This document shows positions 44,077 to 54,285 of a stretch of DNA of 64,000 nt, piece by piece. The notes beneath the pieces were generated by a model. That model was given only the letters and a program-made list of their open reading frames with translations. It searched no databases and was not told where the DNA came from. This DNA is from Brassica napus. Lineage: Eukaryota; Streptophyta; Magnoliopsida; Brassicales; Brassicaceae. Every line of letters starts with the position of its first letter. The first letter of the stretch is position 1. The stretch is taken from contig NC_063448.1 of assembly GCF_020379485.1 (NCBI RefSeq), forward strand, positions 51,345,218-51,409,217, in the 5' to 3' direction. The translations under genes and the position numbers were made by a program.

Positions 44077-45387
44077 ATGGCATCATCTTCTTATAATAAT
44101 TTGGAAGAATTTGATGAAAGATTTGATGAAAGATTGACCAAATTTTCGATCAACAATTCGAAAATCTTCGCATTCGTAATGAAGCCCGTCAAGAAGCATC
44201 AAGGTCTCAAAAAAAAAGAGCATACATTGAAAGACAACGAGAACAAGGGCACTTGCAGTTATGGAACGATTATTTTAGTGAAGATGAAACATATCCTTCT
44301 CACATGTTTCGACGCCGTTTTCGAATGAACAAGCCCTTGTTCATGCGTATTGTTGATCGACTCTCCGCTGAAATCCCATACTTTCAACAAAGAAGAGATG
44401 CTACTGGAAGGTTCGGTCACTCTCCGTTACAAAAGGCAATGGCCGTTATCCGTATGATGGCGTATGGTTCCCCAGCTGATGCCGTCGACGAATACCTCCG
44501 ACTTGGTGAGACCACCGCGCTTTTATGCTTGGAACATTTTGTTCAAGGAATCATAAATATATTTGGAGATGAGTATCTAAGAAGACCCACGCCAGAAGAT
44601 CTTCAACGACTACTCGATATTGGAGAGATAAGCGGATTTCCCGGGATGATAGGAAGCATCGATTGTATGCATTAGGAGTGGAAGAATTGTCCAATCGCAT
44701 GGAAAGGTCAATATACACGTGGATCAGGAAAGCCAACCATTGTTTTAGAGGCTGTAGCATCACAAGATCTCTGGATATGGCACGCGTTTTTCGGACCACC
44801 AGGTACATTAAACGATATCAATATTCTTGATCGATCACCGGTTTTTTATGATATATTACAAGGTCGAGCTCCAAAAGTTAACTACATAGTCAACGGACAC
44901 GAGTACCATTTGGCTTACTATCTCACAGATGGTATTTATCCAAAATGGGCTACTTTTGTCCAATCTATTCCCCTACCGCAAGGTCCGAAAGCATCCTTAT
45001 TCGCTACACATCAAGAAGCTGTACGTAAAGATGTCGAGCGTGCTTTTGGGGTCTTGCAAGCTCGATTTGCCATAGTCAAAAATCCGGCTCTTTTGTGGGA
45101 TAAAATAAAAATTGGAAAGATAATGAGAGCATATATCATTCTACATAATATGATCGTAGAAGACGAACGAGATGGGTACACTCAGTTTGATTTATCAATT
45201 TCGCACAACTGAAATCAACCCGAAGTTCAGAAGTGGATTTCACGTATTCTACAAACAGCCTTCAAATCTCGGCAATATGATGAGCATTCGGAATCGAATT
45301 CGTGATAGAACAATACATCACCAGTCGAAAGCTGATTTGGTTGAGAATATATGGCAAAAATTTGGAACAAATCAAGATTTCAACTAA
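44077..45387 (+). pseudogene. Harbinger 2 transposase, frameshifted and with premature stops
   Basis: It starts MASSSYNNLEEFDERFDE. A frameshift by about 44150 and the use of another frame from 44253 (QLWNDYFSEDETYPSHMFRR) break the N-terminus. TAG at 44673-44675 replaces the Trp of the GSIDCMHW motif. The frame then continues EWKNCPIAWKGQYTRGSGKP, GPPGTLNDINILDRS, a RKDVERAFGVLQARFAI string and IGKIMRAYIILHNMIVEDER. Another shift comes at about 45200, before the tail (NIWQKFGTNQDFN). The two Asp positions and the Glu of the catalytic triad are still readable. It is inactive as it stands. Confidence 0.9.
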
Positions 45388-45660
45388 TCGGTTTTTTCTC
45401 ATTTACGATTTGTATTTGTATTTTTCATATGTTTTATGTAATTTTTATTAAAAATTTTATGTTTGCTTTTATTTCAAATCATTCTAACTAAAACAAAAAA
45501 AAATTAAAAAAAAAAAATTAAGAACCCCTATGGGGTTCTCCCATTGGAGGAACAAAAAATTAATTCTAATAACCAAGGTTCTTAAGTTATCAAATCACAT
45601 TAAAACCAACTAATTTAATCATTAGAATCCCTAATGGGTTCTAATGGATGGAGTTGGTCT

Positions 45661-46585
45661 TAGATTTTTAGTCAAAAGTTACGAGACGGGTTCTTATATT
45701 CCCCTAAGAACCACATCATAAGAACTCTCTAATAATCATTATCTAAGAGGTACTCTTTGAATTCGTACATGTGCTTTTATTTGTCACACCATATCAAAAC
45801 CCCAATACATGTAGTATGAGGAGGGTTTAACTATTAGTCTAGTTACCACTGATTTAGTCTACGTAATTGACTTTTTGTGTTATAGAGAGTTTTGCTTGTA
45901 TATATGTGGACTCCATCTCAGGTTTGTTTTTTTTTTTTTTTTTTTTTATCTCAGTGTGTTACATTATATAGAGAGAGATTTGTTGGTATTAAGATAGGAT
46001 ACAAGATCTTGGGATTAAGTAGTTAGTGAGATTATATATTGCATATGTTTTATTCAAAAAAAAAAAGAGAGAGATTCTCGCATATGTCATCATGTTAACT
46101 AGTTAGTGAGATTATTGCATATGTCAACGTTAACAAGTTGGTGAGATTGAATATGTCAACGTTAACTTCGCAAATAGACATAAAACTAGTACAAACAAAT
46201 ATTAATTACATCATGTTTTATCAAAACGGTGTTGACATTTGTTCCCTTGGACCACATACATTCCACATTCATCCAAATTGTTCCACCTAACATTGAATTT
46301 TTCAATAATCTTGATTTTCGTTCATTGACAAAAACTTAGTGACGGCTTAGCTTTAATTAGATACTTAAACACAACAAAAAAGGAACACCAATAAATTTAG
46401 GAAAATGCCTTAATCTACCGATTATCCAAAGATTAGAGCGCTATACCATCCACCTAACACGTCTAAAATTTTACAAGCACTTATCAAACTTTGACCATTA
46501 AAATTTAAAATCTCTAATCAAACAAGCAATATCAAAGTTTTATTACTGGACAATGAAAGACTAAACTGTGACAAGATGTGTATAC
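45661..46585. other. Intergenic DNA with short repeats; SAM gene 3' flank
   Basis: A (T)20 run lies at 45928-45948. Between 46015 and 46170 the phrase AGTTAGTGAGATTATTGCAT and TATGTCAACGTTAAC recur two to three times as imperfect tandem repeats. No gene was seen. Confidence 0.6.
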
Positions 46586-48577
46586 TTAGTTAAAGGAAGC
46601 ACGAAGACAATGTGGGTGATAGACACAACGAATAGCATGTATAAGCTTTCTTCTAGGTCCAACGGCTAAAGCACCCATCTGCTTAAGCTTCTCCATTGTC
46701 AAATTCGCCATTTGAAACTTACTCATCCTCTGTCCTCTCAGCATCCTCTCAAACTCTCTCCCCAATCCTATAGATCCTACCCATTCGTTCAACCCTCCTG
46801 CTTTCTCAACCTTCTTCTCTAGATTCACCACTCTAAGCTTCTCGTTGTCCATAACCACAGAGCTGCACATCACTCTAGGAAACCTTATAGGCTTGTTGTG
46901 ACCTGTAGGACGGCTCCTTTGGTTTGCCATCCTTCTATCTGAATCCATCCTACAATCTTGGGATGATCTCCTTGGACCTGGAGCTTTCCTGGTTGTGTAA
47001 CTGCGATCCATCACCCTCTCCGGTTTGTCTACAGCTTGAAAATCAGCTGTTTCCTGAGCATCTGATACAAAGTCTCTCGGCTCAGCTTGTAGGTGATGAG
47101 TTGCAGGATTCTGCAAAGTGCAATAGTCAAGCACAGGAAGAGAAGGCATCTCTGCTTGAACTACGGTAGCTTTGGGCGTCTCCTTGGCTCTTAGCTCAGC
47201 TTGTGATTGGGAAGTTGCAGGCTTCTGCAAAGTGAGATGCCCAGTTACTGGAAGATAAGGCTCCACTGCGTGAACAAGAGTAGCTTTGCGAGTCTTGGCT
47301 CTTAACTCATCTTGTGAATGAGAAGTTGCAGGCTTCTGCAAAGTGCAATAGTCAAGCACAGGAAGAGAAGGCGCCACTGCTTGAACACGAGTAGCTTTGA
47401 ACGTCTCCTTGGCTCTTAGCTCAGCTTGTGACTGAGAAGCTACAGGCTTCTGCAAAGTGCGATGCTCTGTTACTGGAATTTTAGGCCCCACAGGGCTAAG
47501 AAGAGTAGCTTTGAGCGTCTCCTTGGCTCTTAGCTCAGCTTGTGACTGGGAAGTTACAGGCTTCTGCAAAGTGCGATGCTCATACTCTGGAAGAGAAGAC
47601 ACTACAGTGTTAGCAAGAGAAGCTTTGCGCGTCTCCTCAGATCTTAACTCAGCCTGTGATTTCGAAGTTGCAGGTTTCTGCAAAGTGATATGTTCAGTTA
47701 CCGAACGAGAAGACACCACAGTGTGAACAAGAGTAGCTTTGCGCATCTCCTCAGCTCTTATCTCAGCTTGTGATTGCAAAGTGATATGTTCAGTTGCCGG
47801 AAGAGAAGACACCACAGAGTGAGCAAGAGCAGGTTTGCGCGTTCTTAAATCAGCTTGTGAATGGGAAGTTGCAGGCTTCTGCAAAGTGATATGCTCAGTT
47901 ACCGGAAGAGAAGGCACCACTGTGTGAACAAGAGACGCTTCATGCTTATCTGCTCTAAACTCAGCTTGCGTTTGAGAAGTTTCAGGTGTCTGCAAAGTGC
48001 GATGTTCAGGTACGGGAACATAAGGCACCATTGTGTGAACATTAGCCTCTCTTAACTCAGCTTGTAACTGAGAAGTTGCAGGCTTCCCCAAAACAAAAGG
48101 CTCAGGCACCACTCTCTGAAGAGGAGTAGTTACATGCTTATCCGTTACTACATCTCCTAACTCAGCCTGTGATTGACAAGTTACAGCCTTCTGCAAAATG
48201 AAATCTTTAGGTCGAGGAAGAGGAGTAGTCTCACGTATATCTGCAGCAATAATGTCTCTCAACTCAACTAGTGACTGACAAGTCTCAGGCTTCTTCAAAA
48301 CGAATTCCTCAGGTAGAGGAAGAGAAGGCACCACCACCACACGAGCAGCTTCTCGAGTATCAGCAACAACAGAGTCTCTACGCTCAGCTTGAAGATAAGA
48401 AGTTGCAGGAGGCTTCTCCCCAATAAAAGGCTCAGGTAGAGGAAGAGAAGGCAAGACAATGATGACTCTCTGCTTCTTAACAAAAACCCAACCTCCTTCT
48501 TCTTCTTCTCCTTCAAAACCCACCTTGGAAGAACCAATCTTGTTTGGCTCCAGCTGCTTCGGCCTTTGCCTCGCCAT
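46586..48577 (-). CDS. SAM (sterile alpha motif) domain protein with a long internal repeat
   Basis: The start is chosen at ATG 48577 (MARQRPKQLEPNKIGSSKVG), just after an acceptor-like CTCAG in a 5' UTR intron; the longer open frame upstream lacks family support. The product is 663 aa. Residues about 30-45 are acidic then aromatic (EGEEEEGGWVFVKKQ). Residues about 90-520 are roughly a dozen imperfect 30-40-aa repeats of the form 'ATLVHTVVPSLPVTEHxTLQ' plus 'KPATSQSQAELRAxET'. The C-terminal SAM domain contains LEKKVEKAGGLNEWVGSIGL, MSKFQMANLTMEKLKQMGAL and GPRRKLIHAIRCV. SAM domains mediate protein-protein or RNA binding. From memory the A. thaliana counterpart is the SAM-domain gene at about AT3G11890, next to ANT1. 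Confidence 0.85.
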   Translation of the reverse strand: MARQRPKQLEPNKIGSSKVGFEGEEEEGGWVFVKKQRVIIVLPSLPLPEPFIGEKPPATSYLQAERRDSVVADTREAARVVVVPSLPLPEEFVLKKPETCQSLVELRDIIAADIRETTPLPRPKDFILQKAVTCQSQAELGDVVTDKHVTTPLQRVVPEPFVLGKPATSQLQAELREANVHTMVPYVPVPEHRTLQTPETSQTQAEFRADKHEASLVHTVVPSLPVTEHITLQKPATSHSQADLRTRKPALAHSVVSSLPATEHITLQSQAEIRAEEMRKATLVHTVVSSRSVTEHITLQKPATSKSQAELRSEETRKASLANTVVSSLPEYEHRTLQKPVTSQSQAELRAKETLKATLLSPVGPKIPVTEHRTLQKPVASQSQAELRAKETFKATRVQAVAPSLPVLDYCTLQKPATSHSQDELRAKTRKATLVHAVEPYLPVTGHLTLQKPATSQSQAELRAKETPKATVVQAEMPSLPVLDYCTLQNPATHHLQAEPRDFVSDAQETADFQAVDKPERVMDRSYTTRKAPGPRRSSQDCRMDSDRRMANQRSRPTGHNKPIRFPRVMCSSVVMDNEKLRVVNLEKKVEKAGGLNEWVGSIGLGREFERMLRGQRMSKFQMANLTMEKLKQMGALAVGPRRKLIHAIRCVYHPHCLRASFN

Positions 48578-48960
48578 TAAACCTGAGATCTCCAACAAAA
48601 GTATCATCACAAGATTACACATTTATAAAGTTTATTACTTTTCTTGAATTGAATTGAATCCATTTCTAAAGTTGTAGTCTTTGTGTAGATCAGAGTAACA
48701 GCTCGATTACATTAGAGGAGTTGAGAGATTAGAAATCGAAGCAAACCCAGTAAATCAGCCAAGGGTTGAACAAAACCCTAGAATCGAAGTTCCAATTTCA
48801 GCTAAATTGAGGAGAGATTTGGGGATAAAGTCGGGATCTTTGCGATCCAGAAGCGGCTGGTATAAGAGAGAGATTGAAGAGAGAAATGTGAAGGAGGTCG
48901 TACCTTTGAGTCTTTGAGTTTCTGATGTCAGTGACGAATGACTATGGTTGAGGTTTGTCT
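48578..48960 (-). other. 5' UTR and UTR intron of the SAM gene
   Basis: On the minus strand a donor-like CTCAAAG|GTACGACC sits at 48903 and an acceptor GAGATCTCAG|GTTT at 48587-48588, five bases before the ATG. The intervening ~315 bp has no coding features. Confidence 0.5.
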
Positions 48961-49900
48961 CTGACCGGAGGGAGCATATCTTTTTATTATTTTTGCACTT
49001 TCGAAAAAAAAAAAATCAGACATTTGTTTCTTCTTTTAAAAAAAGAAAAAAAAATTCAGACATCGGTTAGAAAACTGAAATTTCTTAGTAAATACATTCA
49101 AAACATTATCACTAAAATATAGTAAAATTTCTTAGAAATTTGCTATGTTTTCTAAGAAACAAAAATTCTTTTTTTTTTCTATTTTTTGTTTTTATTTCTA
49201 AAAATCTCGTACTTTTAAAAATAAAACAAATCAAATATTTATTGTCAAAGTATTCCATGAAAAACGACAACGAGATGATCCACCACTAATTCGTACAATC
49301 GACTCAACTCTCTCGCGAAACTTTAAATTCCAACTTGCTAAATTGACGTTCCATGGATCATCGTTATTCGATAAGTGGAATAGAACGGACCATAAAGATT
49401 GAATGAAAATTGAACGTTTTGAATTATAATAGTGTCAGAAAACAATTTTGGTTCTCCATGATGAGATGGAAGATTATCATGGGTGATATCTTGTTTACGA
49501 GATTTACAAATTACTATAGTTCAGATATAAACGGACTACTCAAATTTGGTAGACATAATTGCTAATTTAGTTGACTGGTCGGTTTCTGGTCATTATTTGG
49601 TTTCATTTCGTCTTTTATGAGAAAAAAATCAGGATTCATCATCTATTATCAAGTTTAAAATTTAGAAACTTGCATTCAGATTCTTTTTGCCAAAGAGGCT
49701 GGAAATAGTGATGTTTTTTTTCATTCAGATCAGACCAAATCGAAACGATAATTTTTTCAAAACGATTTAATTTCGACTACCATTTAATCTAACAAATATG
49801 GTAATCTAAAAAAAAAATTAGCCATCTTTTTGCAAGGAGAGAAAAACATCTTCATAAGCTTGTGAGAGTTATTCTAATCCTTACTATAATAAGAAAAGAG
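48961..49900. other. AT-rich intergenic DNA, nothing recognised
   Basis: This is the SAM gene promoter side and the left margin of the MULE region. Homopolymer-rich; no ORF with family features, no clear inverted repeat. Confidence 0.4.
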
Positions 49901-50356
49901 CATCTAAAGAGAATATACATCTATCTCTAAACTCTTTGTACAATGCTGTAAAAAGGACAATGATCTATAACAGACCAAAAAGACAAAAAGAAGTCTACAT
50001 AGACCAATTGTGATCTATCATGGACCAAGGGCTGGTAAATTACCAATTTGCCATTAATGAAAGTGGCATGTGAACCATTGGATCAAATAATGGAAACTCT
50101 AATCTCGGTCGTCCAATTTTCTTCTTCCTTTCTCTTTCTCTCGCCTGGGTCCCACCCAAAATCCATATTAACTCCCTCACATCTTCATCTTCTTCATTAC
50201 TCAACCACCCACGAAAATTCATTTCAATCACCAACCAAAGTTCTCTTCTTCAAGTTTTTATCCACAAACCTTTAATTCTGTTTCTTAGGGTTCTTCTACA
50301 GCTTTTCTCGTCCTTGAAACAGCAAATGTGCCTCGTCCTTGGTCTTGAAATCGCTT

Positions 50357-50848
50357 GGTAAGTGTATACTCTCTCCCTCTCCTTCTCTCTCACTCTTCTC
50401 TTCTTTTTTATTTGTTTTCTGTTTAGTTTTAGTCCCATAATATGTATGTTACCATTATGAGTCAGGTTCCATGGTTTAAGATAACGTTCTTATAGTATGA
50501 ATCATGATATTGTAGATTAAATCATTTTTTACATTGGTTACACTGGTACAACAGACGTTGAGTACACCTGGTAAACCTGGTAAAACTCGTTAAGAATAAC
50601 ACTAGTACAACTAGTAAACCTGGTACAACTCTAAGTAACACTGAATAAGACTATGGGTAAAACTTGTATAACTCTTAGTAGTCCTTTGACAAGTCAAATA
50701 CTAGTATAACTAGTATAACTTATAAACGACTGTTACATGTAAACCAGTATAACTGGTAATACTAGTATAACCCGTATTTTAGCGACTTTAGAACTCGTAT
50801 AACTGATATAACTTGTAAGCTGTAATGTTGGTTTTAACTCTTTTCAGG
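50357..50848 (+). other. 5' UTR intron of the mudrA gene
   Basis: Donor GCTTG|GTAAGTG at about 50358 and acceptor CTTTTCAG at about 50848, five bases before the ATG. The intron contains the 50530-50800 repeat cluster. Confidence 0.55.
50530..50800. repeat. ACTAGT-centred short repeats, cluster 1
   Basis: A dozen or so copies of 12-15-bp strings such as ACTAGTACAACTAGTAAAC, CTGGTACAACTC and AGTATAACTAGTATAAC. Many are centred on the palindrome ACTAGT. Confidence 0.75.
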
Positions 50849-50852
50849 AACT

Positions 50853-53192
50853 ATGGATGGTACTGGAGCTGTGGTGATACATTTTGATCATGGTGGAGAC
50901 AAAAATATTTATACATTAGTAATGAGAGGAAAATATGAGGAGATAACCTATTCTCGCTTGGTTGATAGAATAGGCAAGAAAATGAATATCGATGTAGCTG
51001 CGACGAAGCTTCAACTGAGCTACTATCCCCTGGTCGTGGATAATAAGAGGCCTTGTTATATTTTGGATGATGAAGATGTTTTAGGATATTTAATGGAGGT
51101 GGATAGGAAAAACCGGCGTAGTGTTTTGCATGTGGAGTTTTCCGAAAATATCTCAGAAAATCAGAGTAACGAGCAGTTTTCTATGAACGAGGAAATTCAG
51201 ATTGATGCCAGAGCTAATGATGGTATGGCTGGAGTTGAGGAGTTGGCAATTGTTCCTCAAAACCAATCAGATGGGTATAATCATGAGGAGTTAGCAATTG
51301 TTCCTCCAAGACAATCAGATAGGTATGAGCATGAGGATTGCAATGAAGAGGGTGATGAAATGAATGATAGGGAGGAGTTGCCGGCTGTTACACCATCTGT
51401 AGACACAATTGTCAATGCTGAGTGGGATGATGGTATTGATATGAGTTTGTATCAAGAATTTGCGACTAAGGAAGAGCTGAGGAATTTAGTGGACGCAGGA
51501 GTGCATTCGAATTGTTTTGAGGTTGATATAATCAAGACGAATCGTACTGTTTATGTATTGAAATGTCGTGGGGTTGGATGCAGATGGTATTTACGAGCTG
51601 CAAGGCTGAAAAACTCAGCCTTTTTCAGTGTCAGAACGTATAGAAAGATGCATACGTGTACTCGGGGAGAGGGAAGTGTAACCAAGAGGGGGAAAAGAGG
51701 AACACCAAGCTTGGTCGCAGGAGTGGTGCATGAAGATTATCCAGGCCAATACAAGACTCCAGATCCAAAGTCTCTCATAAAGTTGGTGAAGAACAAACTA
51801 GGTGTCACGGTTTCATATTCTACAGCTTTGAGAGGGAAACACAAAGCTGTCAGTGATTTGCGTGGTAACCCTCAGGAGAGTTTTGCTAGACTTCCATCTT
51901 ACTTGTACATGTTAGAAAGAATGAATCCTGGTACCATCACAAGATTAGTAGTGGATGAGAAGAAGCAGTTTAAGTATATGTTCTTTGCGCTTAAAGCTTG
52001 CATCGAAGGGTTTCAAGCAATGAGGAAAGTGATAATAATGGATGGAACTCACCTGAAGGGTGTGTATGGAGGAGTGCTTCTCATTGCCACTGCTCAGGAT
52101 CCAGATCATCATCATTATCCCCTCGCTTTTGCGGTAGTAGATGGTGAGAAAAATGCGAGCTGGGAGTGGTTTTTGACTATACTGAAAACTTTGATACCAG
52201 ATGATCCTCAGCTTGTTTTTTGTACTGATAGAAACCAATGCATCATCAAGAAGGTGCACGAGGTGTACCCAATGGCGATCCATGGATATTGCATTTTTCA
52301 CTTGTCTAATAATGTTGCCGGAGCATGCAGCAAAGTTAACAAGAAAGGGGTTGCCAGAAAGTTTAGAAAAATTGCTGGTATGTACACAGAGGTCGAGTTC
52401 AGAAAAAGCTACAATGATTTCAGGAGAACGTTGCCTCAAGCCGCTGAGTATCTAGATGAGAGTGTTCATGAGACCAAATGGGCAAGATGTCAATTTCCGG
52501 GAGAAAGGTACAACATAGATACAACCAACACTGTTGAATCAATCAATGGTGTTTTAAAGGAACCAAGGAAATATGCATTGTTGCCAATGCTTGATGTGAT
52601 CATTGGGAAGATGGTAGAATGGTTTAACAAATATCGTGATTTATCTTTACGCGTTCCAGAGAGACAGATACTAATTCCCTACGTGCATGGGATATTGCAT
52701 CACAGTTATCCGAAGGCAAAAAAGCTCACGGTGATGGAGCTAAACAGATTTGAACGTCAGTACACTGTGATTGGCAAAGATGGTCAAGGTTATTATGTTG
52801 ATTTAGGCAACGGAACATGCCAGTGCAAGTGTTTTGATATTGATCGGTATCCTTGTGTGCATGCACAGGCTGCGATCATCGCGCGTGGAGAAATGTCTGA
52901 AGACTATTGTTCTAAGTATTATTATATGGAGCAGTGGACTTTGGCATATTACAAGACAATATATCCAGTGCCTCATCATTCATTATGGGAAAGTTATGAA
53001 ATTCCAGATGAAATCCTATCTCAGGTTGTCTACCCTCCGCATGTGGAAAGAAAGAAAGGAAGACTACAAGAAACTAGATTTCCATCAGCTGGGGAATATC
53101 GGAGGAAGAAAAAGAAGAAGTATCCACCATTGGTGTGTGAGAATGATGGAATTGACAGCGATGAAAGTGGAAGCGATGGAATTGATGAATGA
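50853..53192 (+). CDS. MULE transposase (mudrA-like) with PB1-like N-terminus and SWIM zinc finger, intact
   Basis: A single exon of 779 aa, ATG 50853 (MDGTGAVVIHFDHGGDKNIY). Order: a PB1-like N-terminal region (about 5-100); an acidic linker with two NHEELAIVPP-type repeats; the Mutator DNA-binding domain (about 200-275: MSLYQEFATKEELRNLVDAG, then FEVDIIKTNRTVYVLKCRGV, and a zinc site ending MHTCT); the MULE core (about 390-500), with Asp397 in VIIMDGTHLKGVYGG, Asp459 in LVFCTDRNQC and IHGYCIFHLSNNV; Glu562 in TTNTVESINGVLKEPR, the likely third catalytic residue; and a SWIM finger at about 656-672 (CQCKCFDIDRYPCVHAQAAI). The C-terminus is basic, then acidic. Length and triad are complete and no stops occur. 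It faces the DUF1985 gene 1.1 kb away. Confidence 0.93.
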   Translation: MDGTGAVVIHFDHGGDKNIYTLVMRGKYEEITYSRLVDRIGKKMNIDVAATKLQLSYYPLVVDNKRPCYILDDEDVLGYLMEVDRKNRRSVLHVEFSENISENQSNEQFSMNEEIQIDARANDGMAGVEELAIVPQNQSDGYNHEELAIVPPRQSDRYEHEDCNEEGDEMNDREELPAVTPSVDTIVNAEWDDGIDMSLYQEFATKEELRNLVDAGVHSNCFEVDIIKTNRTVYVLKCRGVGCRWYLRAARLKNSAFFSVRTYRKMHTCTRGEGSVTKRGKRGTPSLVAGVVHEDYPGQYKTPDPKSLIKLVKNKLGVTVSYSTALRGKHKAVSDLRGNPQESFARLPSYLYMLERMNPGTITRLVVDEKKQFKYMFFALKACIEGFQAMRKVIIMDGTHLKGVYGGVLLIATAQDPDHHHYPLAFAVVDGEKNASWEWFLTILKTLIPDDPQLVFCTDRNQCIIKKVHEVYPMAIHGYCIFHLSNNVAGACSKVNKKGVARKFRKIAGMYTEVEFRKSYNDFRRTLPQAAEYLDESVHETKWARCQFPGERYNIDTTNTVESINGVLKEPRKYALLPMLDVIIGKMVEWFNKYRDLSLRVPERQILIPYVHGILHHSYPKAKKLTVMELNRFERQYTVIGKDGQGYYVDLGNGTCQCKCFDIDRYPCVHAQAAIIARGEMSEDYCSKYYYMEQWTLAYYKTIYPVPHHSLWESYEIPDEILSQVVYPPHVERKKGRLQETRFPSAGEYRRKKKKKYPPLVCENDGIDSDESGSDGIDE

Positions 53193-54285
53193 GTCTTACT
53201 TATGTGTTATGGAACTTGCTTATGTCTTGTGAGTCTTACTTATGTGTTATGGAACTTGCTTAGTCTTGTGAGTCTTACTTATGTGTTATGAAACTTATTT
53301 ATGTGTTGTAGAACTTATTTATGTAATGTGTTGTTTCTGTCAGGTACAACAGGTACAATTGGTAAAACTTCATTAAACCTAACATTCATGTTTTTGTGTT
53401 GTTATACTGGTACAACTAGTAAAACTAAAAATAAGTTATACTGGAATAACTAGTTCAACTATGTCTAGTTTACTAAAATAGGTTCTACTGGAATAACTAG
53501 TACAACTATGGAGGATCTGAAATTTAAATATTATTTTAGGTTTTTTCATATTAATAAAACATTCAAATGGTCTAATTTTAAGTGTTTGGATAGGTTTCTT
53601 TGTGTTTTGTATTGTTTTTTTTTTTTTTCTGGATTTCTACCTCCATCACAAAAGTTTGCTTGATCTACCTTATACTTTTAAGGTTTGTTAACATATTTGT
53701 CCACATATTTTTTGAAAAACATACATGACAAGTATTTTCACAATAGTGATGATTTCATTGTATCCGGGCAAACACATGTTAACATAAATGAGTGGTACAA
53801 CTTAGATAATGGTATTTCTCTTTGGTACAACTAATATATTCAGGTTTCACTGCCAAAGTACAACTCTGTACAAACTAGTATAACTAATAAACTAGTACAA
53901 CTTTGTGCAAGCCAGTATAACTAATAAATTAGTACAACTTTGTAGAAACCAGTACAACTAAAAAACTAAAACAACTTTGTGTGCATAATGAGTTTCAAAT
54001 AAGTGGATTCCCAGATAAGTCCTACACTTTTTAATTTAACACTAGGTGTACTAGTTTTTCTAGTTATACTACTTTCATATTTTTTGGCATAGTTGATGCT
54101 GTAATGTTGTTTTACTTCCCACCTGTAATTGCAACCTGTTCAACCACCAAGTTTGGATTTAGGTTTTAAAACACACACACATACAAGTTTTAGGTTTTAA
54201 AACACACACACATACAAGTTCATCCGTTTTAGGTTTTAAAACAAACACATACAAGTTCCAAAAACAACAACATAGTTCAGCCAAA
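53193..54285. repeat. Convergent intergenic region with direct repeats and ACTAGT cluster 2
   Basis: Just after the transposase stop (53193-53320) the phrase GAGTCTTACTTATGTGTTAT with 'ggaacttgctta' is repeated three times. From 53340 to 53960 there are many GGTACAACTAGTAAAAC and TAGTATAACTAATAAACTAG strings. At 54150-54260 three units of AGGTTTTAAAACACACACAC with 'atacaagtt' follow. Confidence 0.75.

Larger units (their letters stand above)
42084..45660 (+). mobile_element. Second PIF/Harbinger element, decayed, abutting the first
   Basis: It carries a truncated SANT-like ORF1 (43469-43972) and a broken transposase (44077-45387) in the same order and orientation as the first element, with clearly diverged sequence. 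The right end (complement GACCAACTCCATCCATTAG at about 45659, followed by TTA) is Harbinger-like. The left end next to TAA at 42084 does not form a clear inverted repeat with it, so boundaries are approximate. A 93-bp block (45505-45600) has another end-like 'cccattggaggaac' string. Confidence 0.65.
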
